Below are positions 24,891-38,477 of a DNA stretch of 64,000 bases, in pieces. The stretch is from positions 11,982,420 through 12,046,419 of the forward strand of contig NC_044571.1 of assembly GCF_901933205.1 (NCBI RefSeq). The letters run 5' to 3'. The translations under genes were made by a program, and so were the position numbers. This DNA is from Camarhynchus parvulus. Its lineage: Eukaryota > Chordata > Aves > Passeriformes > Thraupidae. The notes beneath the pieces are model-generated. The model had not been told where the DNA came from, did not search any database, and worked only from the letters and a program-made list of their open reading frames with translations. Positions within the stretch are counted from its first letter, which is position 1. The number at the start of each line of letters is the position of its first letter.

Positions 24891-27800
24891 AAATTGTGTA
24901 GGGATACAGTGCTAAACACAGAAATGTTAAGTAAATATAAATAATGTGAATCATTATATCCTTGTTTATTTGTGATCTTTGGAGGTTTGATTCATTTTAA
25001 ACAAGATGGAGATTTTTTTGCATAATTTCCAGTTCTGTTTCTTTTCTAAATGCATTAATTCAGATAAAGTTCATGACCTAGTTAGGATCATAAAGCTTTT
25101 TGACATGCTCTGCATGTCGACCTCTAACTTTTAACTGAAGTGGTCATTTGCCAATTAATGAAGCTGAAATTACTGAAATAAATATACCCTTTATGCACTT
25201 AAAATGGGTATAGAAAAAAAAGCTGTAACAATTCTAAGTGTAGTACACAATAAGGAAATCACCCACATTTGATTGTGATTTTTATCTATATTATGACACC
25301 AGATTTACTCTAAACACATAAAAATTACTTCCTTGCCAATTTTTATCTAACAATTATTGAGCGCCTTGCATAAAATATTTTATCCTTTTTCCTTTTTTTT
25401 TTTTTGGTGACAGAAAATCAAACTCATCATACATTTTGCAGTGACTACTTGTACACTTTCAAAAAATATCATCCACTGTATGATTCAGATTTATACAAAG
25501 ATATATCATTTATGCATTATAACTTGCAAAATCTGCAAATTTGATATACAGCGCTTCAGGAAAAATAACTTTGACTCTCACATGTCTTCCAAATAGAACT
25601 ACTGAAGAATCAGAAAGAGCTAGATACTGGTTCATGTAAAATGTTCAAAACTCTATTAATCATGTAGCTGTTCACTCAGAAACATTACTTCCCCTTTAGC
25701 ACTCTTCACTGTTGAGAGTCTATAATAGTTATTCTGTCACTCAAATTAAATTTCTTTGGTGCATTTTCTAAACACCAAAGAGCAAAACATGATGGTCAAA
25801 GTAAGTACTGCATGTCAATGAGATTCTCAGTGGCAGCAAAGGACTGAAACACAAGCAGAGTGCTCATTTAAAGCCACATTTAAATGAGACTTTGAGACGA
25901 GAGACTTGAATTTGCTGTAGTTTCCCAGAGTTAGGGTTTTAATGCAGTATCTGCTGTTCTGTCATACGCAAACATTACACTGCAGCCTGCTACAGAGCCT
26001 CATCCATATATTTATTCCTCCTCCCATCACTGTAGAGGGAAGACACATTGCCGGATACCCTCCACATCCCACATAAAACACCCACTGTCCTGTGTAAATG
26101 ACTTTATGTCAAGTCTTTTCTATGAGATACAGTAGGAACCCACTGTCCAGCCCAGCTTATCTTATCTGTCAACCAGCCATGCCTGTTCTGCCCTGATGGG
26201 ACTGAGGAACTCTGATTTTCAGCGCTTGAAGAACACATTCCAAAAATCTGGGTCATAAGATATTTTCCTCGTATGCAATTGCATCTTATCTCTTTCACTG
26301 ACACAATGTAACTGTCATTAAACCTGGCAAAATTCATGTCTTCAGACTATATCATGTCCACAGAAATAGCATTTACTGATTAATCTTGTTGATCATATTA
26401 TTTTGACTATAAACACATTTATCCAAACTCTTCTATTTTAGCTAATTTAATTTCATTTTAATGATTTTTCTGATTTTCCTCATGAGCTAAACACTCACAA
26501 GATTTGAAGGTGTGGCTGTATTTTTCTCATAGAGAATAGGAAAGCACAGCTTAAAAGTACCACTCTAACAAATTGTGCATTATTGCATACACTGTCAGTT
26601 TATTGCCCTAATTCAACTGGATATTTTCTCTCTGGTGAGCAATATGAGAGGTTAACAGAGTCCTTGTTTTCATTCATTCCCTATTGAATACTTCCTGCAA
26701 GCAACACGTTAAATTATAGGACTTTAGATTGATTTTGGAATGATTCCCTAAATAAAGTTCCCACCAAAAAAAAAAATCTGCTGTGATAAGGAAAACTATT
26801 TGTAGTGGGAAAGCTGAAATTGGTTTTTCAAAATAGTTGAAAATATTTCAGGCCAGACAACTTTTCTAATATAATATCTCGAATAATGAACAGGCTTGAG
26901 TTTGAGAGAGGGTTCCTGAGGCCCATGAAGAGTCTGAATGCTGTTTTTGGCTTCAGCACTTCAGACCCAAATGGAAAAATTAACAATTTCAATAAGCACA
27001 AATGGAGCATTTACTGTCAGTGTATCATAACAGTCCAGTAGATCTCAAATCGTTTGAGGCCATTCTTCTTCTCAGTTTGAGCAATGAATGGATCAATACA
27101 ACACTGCTGCTGCAGAAAAAGGAACTGTCACTCACCAAGAATAAAAGCAATGCTACTGTGGAGGAAATCTTTTGGGGAGAGGGTATATTGGCCCATAGCA
27201 GCAAGTGTTCTGCAGCAGGGAGATTGGACACACACTCAGTGTCCCCTCCAGCATCACCTCTGCCTGCCTGGGGGCACTTGACCCTCTTATTCCTTACCTG
27301 GGAGACTAAGAATGGTACACACTAAAAAAGTGAAAGCTGTCCGTGTCCCTACTAAGTCTCACTGCCATCTTAGAGGTGTTTTTAACAAGGACAAGGATTC
27401 AATATGATTTTGTATAGCAGTAAAGCCATATAATTTATTAATAACTTTTCTACCTATAGTGCTACAGAGCCTAGGGTAAAATTCATAGGACAGAAGAGTG
27501 GGAGATAATATATTAATTTTAGCAAGGTATGCACGTCTCATTGAAATTAAAATCATATAACTCTGCTGCCATGTAATCTGTATATTTTAAATACCTGAAC
27601 AAAAAATGTGAAGTAAAAAACCTGGATGTAAAGGAATGCAGTAATTAAAGGTTCCTTAATCCTGACACACTGCGTGCCTATATTACAATGTTATCTTTAA
27701 ATAGCATGAGAACTTCTTTTTCCCCAGTCTTTCCTCCACTCAGCCACTTTCTTTTCAGATTTGGTACTCTGGATGTGCAAGCCCCAGTAAATGCTCTCTG

Positions 27801-29554
27801 ATCTCATCTTTCTTCCTATCTGACTGCTCAGTATGCAGGTCCTGGTTTGACTTACTGCATATCCTGAGCTGAATACAAAGGATTTCATTTCCTTAAAAAC
27901 TCGTATATAGTTTTATCACTTCACTATCCAGGTTTTTCATTAAACTTTCACCTTTCAAACTAGAATACTTGGCTGCAATCTCACAGGGAAAATATTTTTT
28001 CCTTTTTCTGCCAAATCTGAAAACTTAGACCGAATAATTTTTAAAGAGATAGTTTTATGCACTGCAAAATTAACTGAAATTTTTGATCCTTAGATTAACT
28101 CCTCTCAAATAAGCCTTGACTGAATGAAAATGACTATGAAATTTCATGTACTTGGAATGACTGCATGAACAGCTGTAAAAGCTTACTCCATGGGTAAATA
28201 ATGTAGACTCAATTCCTGAGTTCCAGCTGCTTAACTGTGTACTCAGTGAGTGCTGTGAGGACTCTTACACATGTTTAGACTCTAAATGGTTATGAAGGAC
28301 ATTTCCAGCAACTCTTGAATTTTACCTCAAATGAAAACACATTAGTGTGATAGAAGGAAAGAAAGTGTTTGTAGTTTTTAAGAGCTCTGAAGCTTTTAAT
28401 ACAAATGGATAACTGCAAATCCAGGTCCCACTGGAGTTTTCAGCCATTTTCCAGTGGCTAAGTCAGAATCTCAGTCAAAAACTCAGACACTTTGAGAGGG
28501 AAGAGTTTTATATTGAAAAGTACTTGTATTTTCTGCACTTTGGTATCAGTGTAAGCCCTTTCCTGCTGGGGAAAGAACTGCTCCTAAAGCAAATGAGATT
28601 CAGATGCCTTGAAGCCAGAACACTGGCTCAGTTAAAGCCTTCTTTTTTTTCAGTATTAGTTTAAGTGCTAATTCTCCAGATATTCTTTTCCAGCTCAGCT
28701 GAGAATAGTGACAAATATAATGCCTGTCAGTCCTGGAATATTGCCTATCCAGGGGTCCTGAAGCAAATTAAGCAAAGATACTGGTTTAGAAGGCTCATCT
28801 TTTGGTTTTTACACCTTGTTATTAGCATTATGCAGAATCATACTGCAGGACAGTGTATCACTCATATGCCTTGCCTGTATTCTGGTAGAAAGATCTGGGG
28901 GTTTCTGAGGCTGAGAATCTTCTCTGTTCTGCTGCTGAAGAGATACAAGGCCTGAAGGTCTGTGCACCTTATCCTTCTTTCCTCAGCATTGAGAGGAAAG
29001 GGATTCTGGAAGCATGCTTTCATGAAAAGACAAGATCAAGGCTTTTATTTTTCATTTACCTCAATATAAAATGTTATGCTGAAATAAATTTAATTTTTAT
29101 TAAGCCTTGCCTTTTTCCAAGGATCCACAAACAGGGAAATAGTACTAGAAAACTATAGCCAAAAGCAAGGATGGTACTAGCAAAGCTAATTTTAGTATGT
29201 AACACTAATAATGAGCACACAAATTTGAATGCATTTTGATTAAACTTTTGCCTGTAAAGTACCATATTAATAGCCATACTTTAAACAGCACTAATGATAA
29301 TATGAACAATGACTATTTCAGTAGATATAATGTCACACATAGAGAAACTGCCGGTGAGTGTCATTACTCATAACCAACCACCACAAGGGTGTATTTGACT
29401 ATGTGCTCTTTATTTAATAACATACCACATGTGCTTCAAGTAGCAGTCAGTAACCCCCAGATAAGAATTACAATCATGTTATCTAGATTGAGAATAGCTC
29501 TGCACCTGAAAGTCATTAATCCTATGATATCCTGCATCTGCAGATACATGTATG

Positions 29555-30045
29555 GCTGGGGTCTCCAGCACAAGAGAGATGTGAGAGGTTAGAGAGGGTA
29601 GGAGAGGGTCCAGAGAAAGGCCATGAAAGTGATCTGTGGCACCTATGCTATGGACAGGCTGAGAGAGCTTTGTTAGTTCAGCCTGGAAATGAGAAGACTC
29701 TGAGGGAGTCTGAGACTTTCCAGTCTCCTTGAAGGGAGCTTCAAAAAAGACGGAGAGTGACTTTTTCCATGGGTAGATAGTGATACGACAAGGAGGAATG
29801 GTTTTAAGCTACAAGAGGGTAGGTCTAGTTTATGTGTTAGAAAGACATTCCTTATCCAGGGGGTAGTGAGGCACTGGCACAGGTTGCCCAAAGAAGCTGT
29901 GGATGCCCCATCTATGCAAGGGTTCAAGACCAGGCTGGATGGGGCTCTGAGCAACCTGCTCAGGTGGAAGGTGTCCCTGCCCATGGCAAAGGGTTGGAAA
30001 TAGAAAATCTTTAAGATTCCTTCCAACCCCTGAGATTCTACTATT
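29555..30045 (+). mobile_element. CR1 LINE 3' fragment
   Basis: CR1 landmarks are present in order: GAGAGGGTCCAGAGAAAGGC, TCAGCCTGGAAATGAGAAGA, TAGTGAGGCACTGGCACAGG, TTCAAGACCAGGCTGGATGG, and the 3' end ATTCCTTCCAACCCCTGAG then ATTCTACTAT. Copies of this type are usually truncated at the 5' end, and no intact frame remains. The antisense 126-codon frame here is a shadow. Confidence 0.9.
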
Positions 30046-31496
30046 ATATACAAAGAGATATATCTTCAAATGTTGCAAATATATGCATATTTAAATCTAT
30101 AGGTATAGATATGTATGCATAGTTGAGCAACTATGGATGTATGGGTGCATTATAGTGTTTATTTACATGCACAAACTAGATCTTGCAATAAATGAAAAAA
30201 GGAGCCCTTCTCACTGTCTAATCTTGATTAATTTTCTAAATGAAGACCAAATTTAGCACTCAAATGGTAAATGCTGTATCATAATGCTTGCTGCATTAAA
30301 AGGCTGAATGAAGATTACAGAGACATCCTTGACCTTTAATCTTCTCAGCTTTTGCAATTAAATACCACAAGATTTGTTTGGTCACTCTCATCACCTTTGA
30401 AATTAGCACCACCAGGCTATACTACTTTGACAGATGGTAACACTAAACATGCACCAAATATGCAAATTTCATTAGTTTCTCTCTGTAGTGGGAAAATCTG
30501 AAAAATATTTTTTTAGTATTACAAATAAGTTCTATCTGTTAAGTCTGCCTGTAAGCTTTAAAAGACAAGATTAAAAAACTAAAGCAAATTTATTTTTTTC
30601 ATACTACTGTCAATCCAGGATATATTGACTAAAAAAGTGTTACTCTTTAGTCATTCTATCGACACCATTGGAACTGAAGAAACAACTCATTATGAAATGG
30701 AATCTTTGCAAGCATGGGTTGTTATTTACCTCTTGCTTACGTGTGACCTCTGATTTTATGATAGTAGAACAAGGAAGTGAAATATTTTAATCCAAATGAT
30801 TTAGGTGTCACAAGATGTCATTTTATTACTTCTTGCACATCAAATCTGGAGTCATTTTGAGATCTCACATAATTTCTCCAAGCACTCTACTCTCTTCACA
30901 ATGAACTATTGAATCATGTGCATCAGCAATCCTTTGAAAAACCTGCTATTTTGACATTGCCAGACTCAGCAAGTAACTTGCTTCTTTCATGCCCTACATT
31001 TCCAAGGCAATATTTCATTACCATCAGTATCAGTATTTTTTTCCTCCAGTTCCCTCCATACTCTCTCTTACTTGTGTTTTTGACTCGGAGACAGCATTCA
31101 TATAAAATTATTTACTGGATGGCCAAAAATAAAGATAATCTCTTAGATGTATCAGAAGACTTCAATGAAATTAATTAATTAATTAAATTCTATTAAATTG
31201 CTGTCTACATATTTTCACTGCTAATCTTACCACTGTTTTCTCCTTCATTGATGTTGTTATGACTTTAACAAGTTTCCATATGTCCACCTGATTTGCCTCT
31301 GAATTTTCCTGAACACTTTTCCTCACAGGCATAAAATTTAAAAAAACCGGTTTTTTAAAATTTTTTTCTCACCATGAAATCCTCTTACACTTACTCAATT
31401 TTCCATAGCATATACAAACCCTAGACAAATAATTAAGCTTCAGATTGAAGACTTGTGATAAAGATGTTTCTTCTTTCTTTCTATAAAGATGATATC

Positions 31497-31498
<2 letters not shown>

Positions 31499-31553
<55 letters not shown>
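31499..31553. repeat. (AT)n dinucleotide microsatellite
   Basis: This is an uninterrupted AT run of about 55 bp followed by a T tract. It is fully self-complementary and prone to slippage and cruciform extrusion. Confidence 0.95.
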
Positions 31554-31558
<5 letters not shown>

Positions 31559-34112
31559 TTTTTACTAGAAGAGAAGGGAAAGAGGAATGGAGGCCTTGAC
31601 CTTTTCACTCTTCTTTATGCTGGGAACTACACAACCTCTTCTTTATTACTGGGAATATTGTGTGCATGTCTCTGCTTTGTGAAGGAAGAGGAGAGAGAAG
31701 CAAGGGTCAGAACAAAGACCATGGAAGAACTTCTCACTGCTGCTAGGACTGCCTAAACTCAGTACTGGTACTGGTCTGGCAGAAATAGTCTAATTGCTGT
31801 GGGAAGTAGATGTTAATGGAACTGTTCCAAAGACATCCTGAAAACACAGCACCCCTTCCCAACTTTTACCATAGTGGTAGCAGAAAGTAGTCAGTAGGCA
31901 AATTCCCTACAGTGTCTCTTGCTGTATTAGTAATCTTTCTGGGTCATGGCAACACCCCCTTTTCAGATTGAACCCTTCTGGAAAAGTCATGAAAACATCA
32001 TCTCTCTTCACCAGAGATCATCTGATATTTGATACTTCTGGGAGCCTGACTAAAGACTCACAACTGCCGCTTTTCTTTCCATTTTCTAAAGTATTATTTG
32101 TAATATTTTTTGGTCAGAAATCTTTGAAATACTAAACTAATTACTAAAAGACATTTGTTGTACGGATGTCTTTTAAGTCAGTTTGATAAAACTTGTGAGC
32201 ATCAATCACTATTTTAGATTTTCATTTCAGAAAAAAAAAGATCATAAATTAATTCAATTCCATTACTTTCTTGTATTATAAACTCATCCAGTAAGCTTAA
32301 TATTTTAAAATGCCAGCTTCATGTCGTAGCACTAAAGTACAGACAAATGTCCCTTGACTTTTATATCAGCCACTGCATTTCAATGTATGTGATGGAAACA
32401 CACAAAGTTAATTTAGTTTAGAATGCAGTTTAAGACATTTCAGTTCTGTCATCCACTTACATTCATACACCTGTGTGCTACATCTAAACTCCTACTGTAG
32501 CTGTCAGTCTGCCTGATGGAGCCTAGGAAATGGTTTAGCTAAAAAGCCACAAAAAGCTCATTTTATTTACCTTAGAGTGGGTGAGTAGTGGCATGTGGCT
32601 TACCCAAATGTATCCCACATTCAGCCTCCTCCAGATCTAGTGTCAATATGTCATTCCCTTGGAAGTGTCCTGGAAATGCTCCTAGAGCCTCTAAAACAGC
32701 ACTAGACACCTATCCCTGTATAATGGAATCAAATCTTAGCTATATTTTAACATCACTTAAATTGCCTTCTGTCCTGAGAACAAGGAGAATTAAAAAAGGA
32801 AACAACTGACACGCAGCTTTTTAGAACCTAGATGCTTAAACTGAATTTGATGTCCACAGATAGCTTATATACAAAGAGGTAAGCACTTGCAGGGCAGATT
32901 CAAAATACAATATTAGATATTAAGAGCAAACTTAAATGACCAAGTAGGTGGCCCATATTACTACTAGCAATACAACTTGGTTGTTTTGAATTCTATGAGA
33001 GAGAACTATAAAAATTTGAAAAAATTAAAAGCCACTGTTTTGAAAATGAGTGAAAATAATTTTAGTTCTTTGCCTTTGTCTCCCATTTTTGTTGTAGCAC
33101 TGTGAAGAAAACAATCGATCCTTGACTTAATTGTTATCTGGAATTAACTTTATTTGTGTTTTCTCTTTCTCCTGCATTTGCTAAAGAAGCAGCTGTAAAG
33201 CTAGTTCTTCCATTCTGTTCCAAGACTTTTGGACTTTTTCTAAAATGTATGAAGTTAGAAGCAAAGTGTAAAACAGAAAAAATACTGCTTACTCTTTAAC
33301 AAAATAGAAACTATGGTTTTTTTACTATGACCGATGCATAGCAATACAACCTATCTGTTAGGACTTTCCTCTCTTAAATTACATATGCAAAACCAAACAT
33401 CACAGTCATATTTTACTATTTAGTTGAATTGAGATCTGAAGAGTTACTCTTTTGGTCAGAATTATTAATTTAGTTGTGAGCAGAAGAACCTTGACAATCA
33501 AAGGGCAAATCTAGTTTGCTGAAAGTGTTCTTAAGGAAAAACTAACAAACGTCTAATAAAACAGCTGAAGAATTAGTCAAACTGTTATTTGTTACATGCT
33601 GTATTTAAGCAAATATCTCAACAACAAAAGGAGAAGCAGAAAAAGAAACTGAATATAAGACAAAAAACTTCTTTCTTCAAGCATTATTTACTCCACACCT
33701 ATAAATTCAGAGCTGTTAAAATGCAATATTGACGATGCCTTCTGCTCAAATACCCTAATTTTTTCTTCTTTTCCAATTTCAACATTCTTTCCCTATTCTG
33801 TTAAAGTATAAACATTTGCTATTTTGCCCTCATAAAAATTAATATAAGTCTTTATAGAAAACTTGAAGTCCTAAATAAAATAATTATCTGGACTAACCTG
33901 TTCAGTTCTAGCCCATCAAGACTTCTCATATATTCATGATTCCACCCACTGACCATAAGGGTCATATTGCTCCTTTTTCTACTCTTCATCATGCTTGTTT
34001 GCTTGCTTTTCATTGTTGAGTTCTCATTCGGCCAAGCAAATAGCAAACACATGCTGGAATTTAGCTTTATGCATAAGTTATATCAACTCCACAATGAGAA
34101 AATGTACCCTAC

Positions 34113-35367
34113 TGTCGTGGGTTTACAGGAAGCAGGTTTTCTGGGAATGGAGTGGCCAGAGGCCAATAGGTGTTCAGATTTTAAATTGACACCAGGCTTG
34201 GCCACTGAGGGTGGATGCGCCTCTGAGAACACAGGGGTTAGAAGCAGAGCACTCCCTTGGGCTCTCTCTTTGATTTCCGGCCAGCAAAGAGGCAAGGCCT
34301 CCCCTGCCCGGCTTCGAGCTGGGCGCGGGAGGGGAAACCTGCGGCCTGGCAGAGGTAGGCCTGACCCCTCAAGATGGAAGGGTGGTGGGGGCACCAGGAG
34401 GTGTTGGGCAGCCCCCCAGGAGAGACAGAGGGAGAGAGGCCCCGAGAAGATTTGGGCAGCCCCCCACCCCCAGCTAGAAGATGAGAGAGAGAAGCTGGTA
34501 CGGGCCTGTGGCCTTGAAGTGATATCAGCCTGTGAAGAAGGAGGGGGGAAGGGGGAGTGCAGCAGGGAAGGAGCCTGGCCGCGTGCAGGAGTTTGTTAAC
34601 CCCTTTCTGGACAATGAAGACCTCACAGAGCATTTGGACCTTTCCCGGAGGGGAGATGGAGTGGATGATAAAGAGGAAATGGGCAAGTGAATGACAGTCG
34701 GAGCAGTGAGTGAGGCTGGGAGAGTAAAGAAGAGGCCGGAAAGAGATGATGGAGTAGCTGGTTGCTGGACTCTTTTTGGTACAGCCATGGACAGAACCAT
34801 GCTTCCTCGCGACACAGAGGCTGCATGCAGGGGGGAGGCGATGGCTCAGAACTGAGAGGGTTCAGTTTTGGAGACCCCCCGGCCCCAGGGGGTAGACAAG
34901 TATGGGGGGGACAAGAGGTCCCGAGAGTGAGAGAAAACTGTGCTTTTTTGGAACTGGTCAAAGCACCCTTAAAAGGATAACCCTTGAAGCAGCTCTGTTC
35001 CTTGTCCAGTGGTGAGAGCGCTGGGCATGCAAGGAAGAGGTCACCATGGCCCCAAGAAGGACTCCTCTCCTCTTGATGGACTGAAATTGAGTATTTACAG
35101 GGTGATGGATGGAGACTTTAAATTTGGAAGATGTATTGGAAATGTGGTGGGGGGAGGAGGAAATGCTTTTTGTGGAGTTTTCATTTTCCAGGTGTGTGTG
35201 TGCATGTGTGTGTGTGTGTGGTTTTTTCCTTTTGTAGTTTAGTTAATAAACTTTTTTTTCTAAGGTAGAGGCCTGCTTTGCTTATTTCCTGGTCACATCT
35301 CACAGCAAACACCAGGGAAGTATATTTTCATGGGGCACTGGCATTGTGCCAGTGTCAAACCATGACA
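34113..35367 (+). mobile_element. Solo ERV LTR, 1.26 kb, 5-bp target-site duplication
   Basis: The element starts TGTCGTGGGTTTACAGG and ends GTGTCAAACCATGACA, so its ends are inverted (TGTCGTGGGTTT against TGTCATGGTTTG). It is flanked by CCTAC at 34108-34112 and 35368-35372. A poly(A) signal (GTTAATAAACTT, about 35243) followed by a U5-like tail supports plus orientation. The interior is GC-rich and purine-rich, unlike the intron around it, and a (TG)n tract lies at about 35191-35221. A 5-bp duplication and TG...CA ends fit an ERVL-type LTR. The 210-codon frame that crosses its left edge is accidental, since it begins in flanking intron. No pol/gag remains. Confidence 0.85.
35336..35354 (+). 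other. Perfect stem-loop in LTR U5
   Basis: CACTGGCA-TTG-TGCCAGTG forms an 8-bp perfect stem with a 3-base loop, 13 bp before the 3' end of the solo LTR. Its role is unknown. Confidence 0.7.
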
Positions 35368-36012
35368 CCTACACTCACCTGCTCATCCTCTCAGTATTAG
35401 GTATTTGTTTTGCCCTAACACACGTGGAAGGTGTTTATCACTAATGATGAAGATGCTAATGTCAGACAGCTGACCTCCTGCAGTGTCAGGACAGGGGAGT
35501 GGAGAATAAGTATATTTCAATCTCCTGACTTTCAACAAGCATTAACTTCAAGAAAATCCCACATTTATTTCTAGGAGCAACTGCTTTTGCCATCTGTACA
35601 GAGCACTTAATGTAAGCTCCAGCTACCCAACCTGTATAAATTCCTAATGTTAGCCCGAAGGCTTTTTCAACTCACCAAGCCTCTCTAAGTTGCAGTCAAA
35701 AATTACATGGATATTTGATTAGCCTACCAATCTTGCATTTGAAAAGGAGAAGGAGCAAACATAAGAATATAAGAGCCAGATAGCTTGTGATGGTTACCAT
35801 CCTCACAAAAAGAAAATACCTTGGAAAAACTCACAAAACTTACAAGCTTACAAATGGAATGTAAAATTAATGAAGACACAGCTAATTGCCTCCCATGCTT
35901 TCTATAAACCAAATGACCACAAAGACAAGGAATAAGGAAAGTCCATCTCATGTGTTGAACAAGGTTCTCCTGAACTTGCACCCCACCTCAAGAGGCTGTC
36001 AGAGTTGTTGTT

Positions 36013-36130
36013 TTCCTAGAACCATAGGATTGCTAAGGTTGGAAATGAGAAACCTCTAAGATGCTGGAGTCAAATTGTTAACACAGCACTTCCACAGCCA
36101 GCACTGTACAGCTGTGTCCTGTCTCTTGTT
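36013..36130 (-). mobile_element. CR1 3'-end fragment, antisense
   Basis: AGAACCATAGGATTGCTAAG followed by GTTGGAAATGAGAAACCT and GCACTTCCACAGCCAG is the usual antisense CR1 start (AGAATCATAGAAT...GTTGGAAGGGACCT), with divergence. Confidence 0.75.
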
Positions 36131-36938
36131 ATCCAGGACAATGAGTGGTGATACTGTCTTAAGGGAATTAAAAGAAAACCAGTCTCTTCTGACTTCTTTC
36201 TGTGTATTGCTAGCTCACTGGGTATTCCTTTGAGAAAGCTTATTTTTCGTATCCATTGTCAGATTCCTTTGTCAGTAATGCACATAAACCTAACCAAAGA
36301 TCTCATGCGGATCTAGGGAACACCATGATTATAAACTTTAAAGACAATCTGGTTTAAGACTTCATTTTCAGATACTTTCTCCCTTTTCCTTTTTTTTTTT
36401 TTTTGGGGGGCGGGGGTGTTTGTTTTGTTGGTTTTTGTTTTTGTTTTTTTTTAATTGAGATTGGATATGTAGTTGTTATATGAATGCTTGCTCTTTTCTT
36501 ATTATAATTATTTTTAAAAACTCTTTAAAGAAATAAAAATACTTATAAGCATGTATAGCCAGGATAAAAAGGCCCTCATTGGGTAAGAAAGATTTCAAAA
36601 ATGGTTGGTACCCAGAAGTAACAATTCCCATTTGTAAATGTGTTTTACGTTATTCAAGGTGATGAAGAAATGATGCTTCCACCAGGTTTATGAAAAATTT
36701 ATTCTATTGCCTTTCTTTGCTCACCATTTCCTTCAGTACAGCAAAGATTTTCTTATACATTGTGCATTCAAGATTTCTGAGAATTAATTAAACAATTGTG
36801 AATACATGAAATATGTAAAAATATATGTTCTTCTTAAATTGAATTGGTAATTTATCATGCTCCAACTGTGGATGGTTAGCCTTCATGGCAAAGAAAGCAA
36901 GAAAGAAAGAAAATGAGAAAATGGGAAAGCGAGAGAAA

Positions 36939-37105
36939 AGGAAGGAAGGAAGGAAGGAAGGAAGGAAGGAAGGAAGGAAGGAAGGAAGGAAGGAAGGAAG
37001 GAAGGAAGGAAGGAAGGAAGGAAGGAAGGAAGGAAGGAAGGAAGGAAGGAAGGAAGGAAGGAAGGAAGGAAGGAAGGAAGGAAGGAAGGAAGGAAGGAAG
37101 GAAGG
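36939..37105 (+). repeat. (GGAA)n tetranucleotide array
   Basis: About 167 bp are almost pure AAGG repeats (roughly 41 units), preceded by a purine-rich lead-in (36890-36938). The Lys-Glu-Gly-Arg frames on plus and Leu-Pro-Ser-Phe frames on minus are repeat translations. It pairs with the complementary array at 37889-37996. Confidence 0.97.
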
Positions 37106-37888
37106 GGGAGTTTTCACTAAAAATAATTACACATGTTACTTTAAAATTCGAATTTATTATTTCAGATTTATTTAAAGAATAACTATGTGTTGACAACAAT
37201 GCATCATTCATATAAGTGATTATTTTACCTAACTGTACAGAAATTAACAGTTAAATATTTAAATTTATTAAGCCATAATTGACGTGATTTGACCAAATTA
37301 GATCTTTAAAATTACAGAACACCAATACTTCATATTTGAAGATGACACATCCTATCTAAAAAGATAAATTTATGCTATCTAAACCTAAAATTAATTTTCA
37401 GATGATGAAGATAAAGAACTATTTTTTTCATAAATTCAACAACCTCACATTTCTCAGAGGGAAAAAAAAGAGGTATTCTATATTGTGATAGTGCTTCTTT
37501 TTAAAGATAATTTGGAAGCAATTTTAACTGACAATTTTTTGAGAATATTAATATTCTGGATTTTAAAATATCTCTATGGCATTCTATTTTATTTGTCAAA
37601 TAAAATATATATGTACTAATGACTATATAGCAGGGAACTTATGTAATTCAATAATGTAATATCTGTATGTGTGGATGCATGTACTTATCTATGTGTAAAT
37701 ATAAAAACAGAAAATACAACTGCTATGAATTTGAATAGCAATATTTTAAACATGCCTAAACAGCAGAAATAAAAGCTGACCTTAAAAATTAGTTAGAAAT
37801 ACTGCTACATTTGAAGCCTCTTCCTTCAGACATGCAAGACTATAGGAAGGGGAACGAAGTTAAATGCAAGAGAAGACAATAATCTGAT

Positions 37889-37996
37889 TTCCTTCCTTCC
37901 TTCCTTCCTTCCTTCCTTCCTTCCTTCCTTCCTTCCTTCCTTCCTTCCTTCCTTCCTTCCTTCCTTCCTTCCTTCCTTCCTTCCTTCCTTCCTTCC
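37889..37996 (+). repeat. (TTCC)n tetranucleotide array
   Basis: About 108 bp of pure TTCC units (roughly 26) lie 783 bp downstream of the (GGAA)n array and in inverted orientation to it. Confidence 0.97.
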
Positions 37997-38477
37997 ATTC
38001 TGTTCACACTTTTTCAGATTTTACGTCTTCAACTAAATTCTTGCACTGTGTGTTCCTAATGGAAACAGTTAAGCATACTGGAGCAGGTGCTCAGGTTTTT
38101 TTACTGACTGGGGATGAAAATAGATTTGAACAATCTCCATAGATGCTGTTATTCCCTGTTTGAACCTTGCTGTCATCTGAATTTGAATCTTCAAAGCTGA
38201 ATATCACTAAATTAATTATAGGCAGTATTTTATGGCTAATAAGTACCTAATGAATTAAGTATGTTAAAGATGGAGAAGGTTTTTCATCTATAATATAATA
38301 TGTAATGCTTTATTTAAACTTCTATTGTTAACTCTATTTGTCTGTATCCTAAGCATTATTTATAGACACTCCTATGTTTCTGAACAAGAATTGTTCATAT
38401 GCATTTTTCTCCACTAAATGTTACAGCTTAACAAAGCAATTAATGTTCATAAGCATTAAACATGTTCATAAATATAA

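Noticed and set aside
33967..34599. 210-codon open reading frame, the longest on the plus strand
   Set aside because: It starts in intron and runs into the GC-rich LTR that begins at 34113, crossing the insertion boundary. It has no domain, and the composition reflects purine-rich LTR DNA.
36788..37211. Leu-Pro-Ser-Phe and Lys-Glu-Gly-Arg repeat proteins on both strands
   Set aside because: These are direct translations of the (GGAA)n array.
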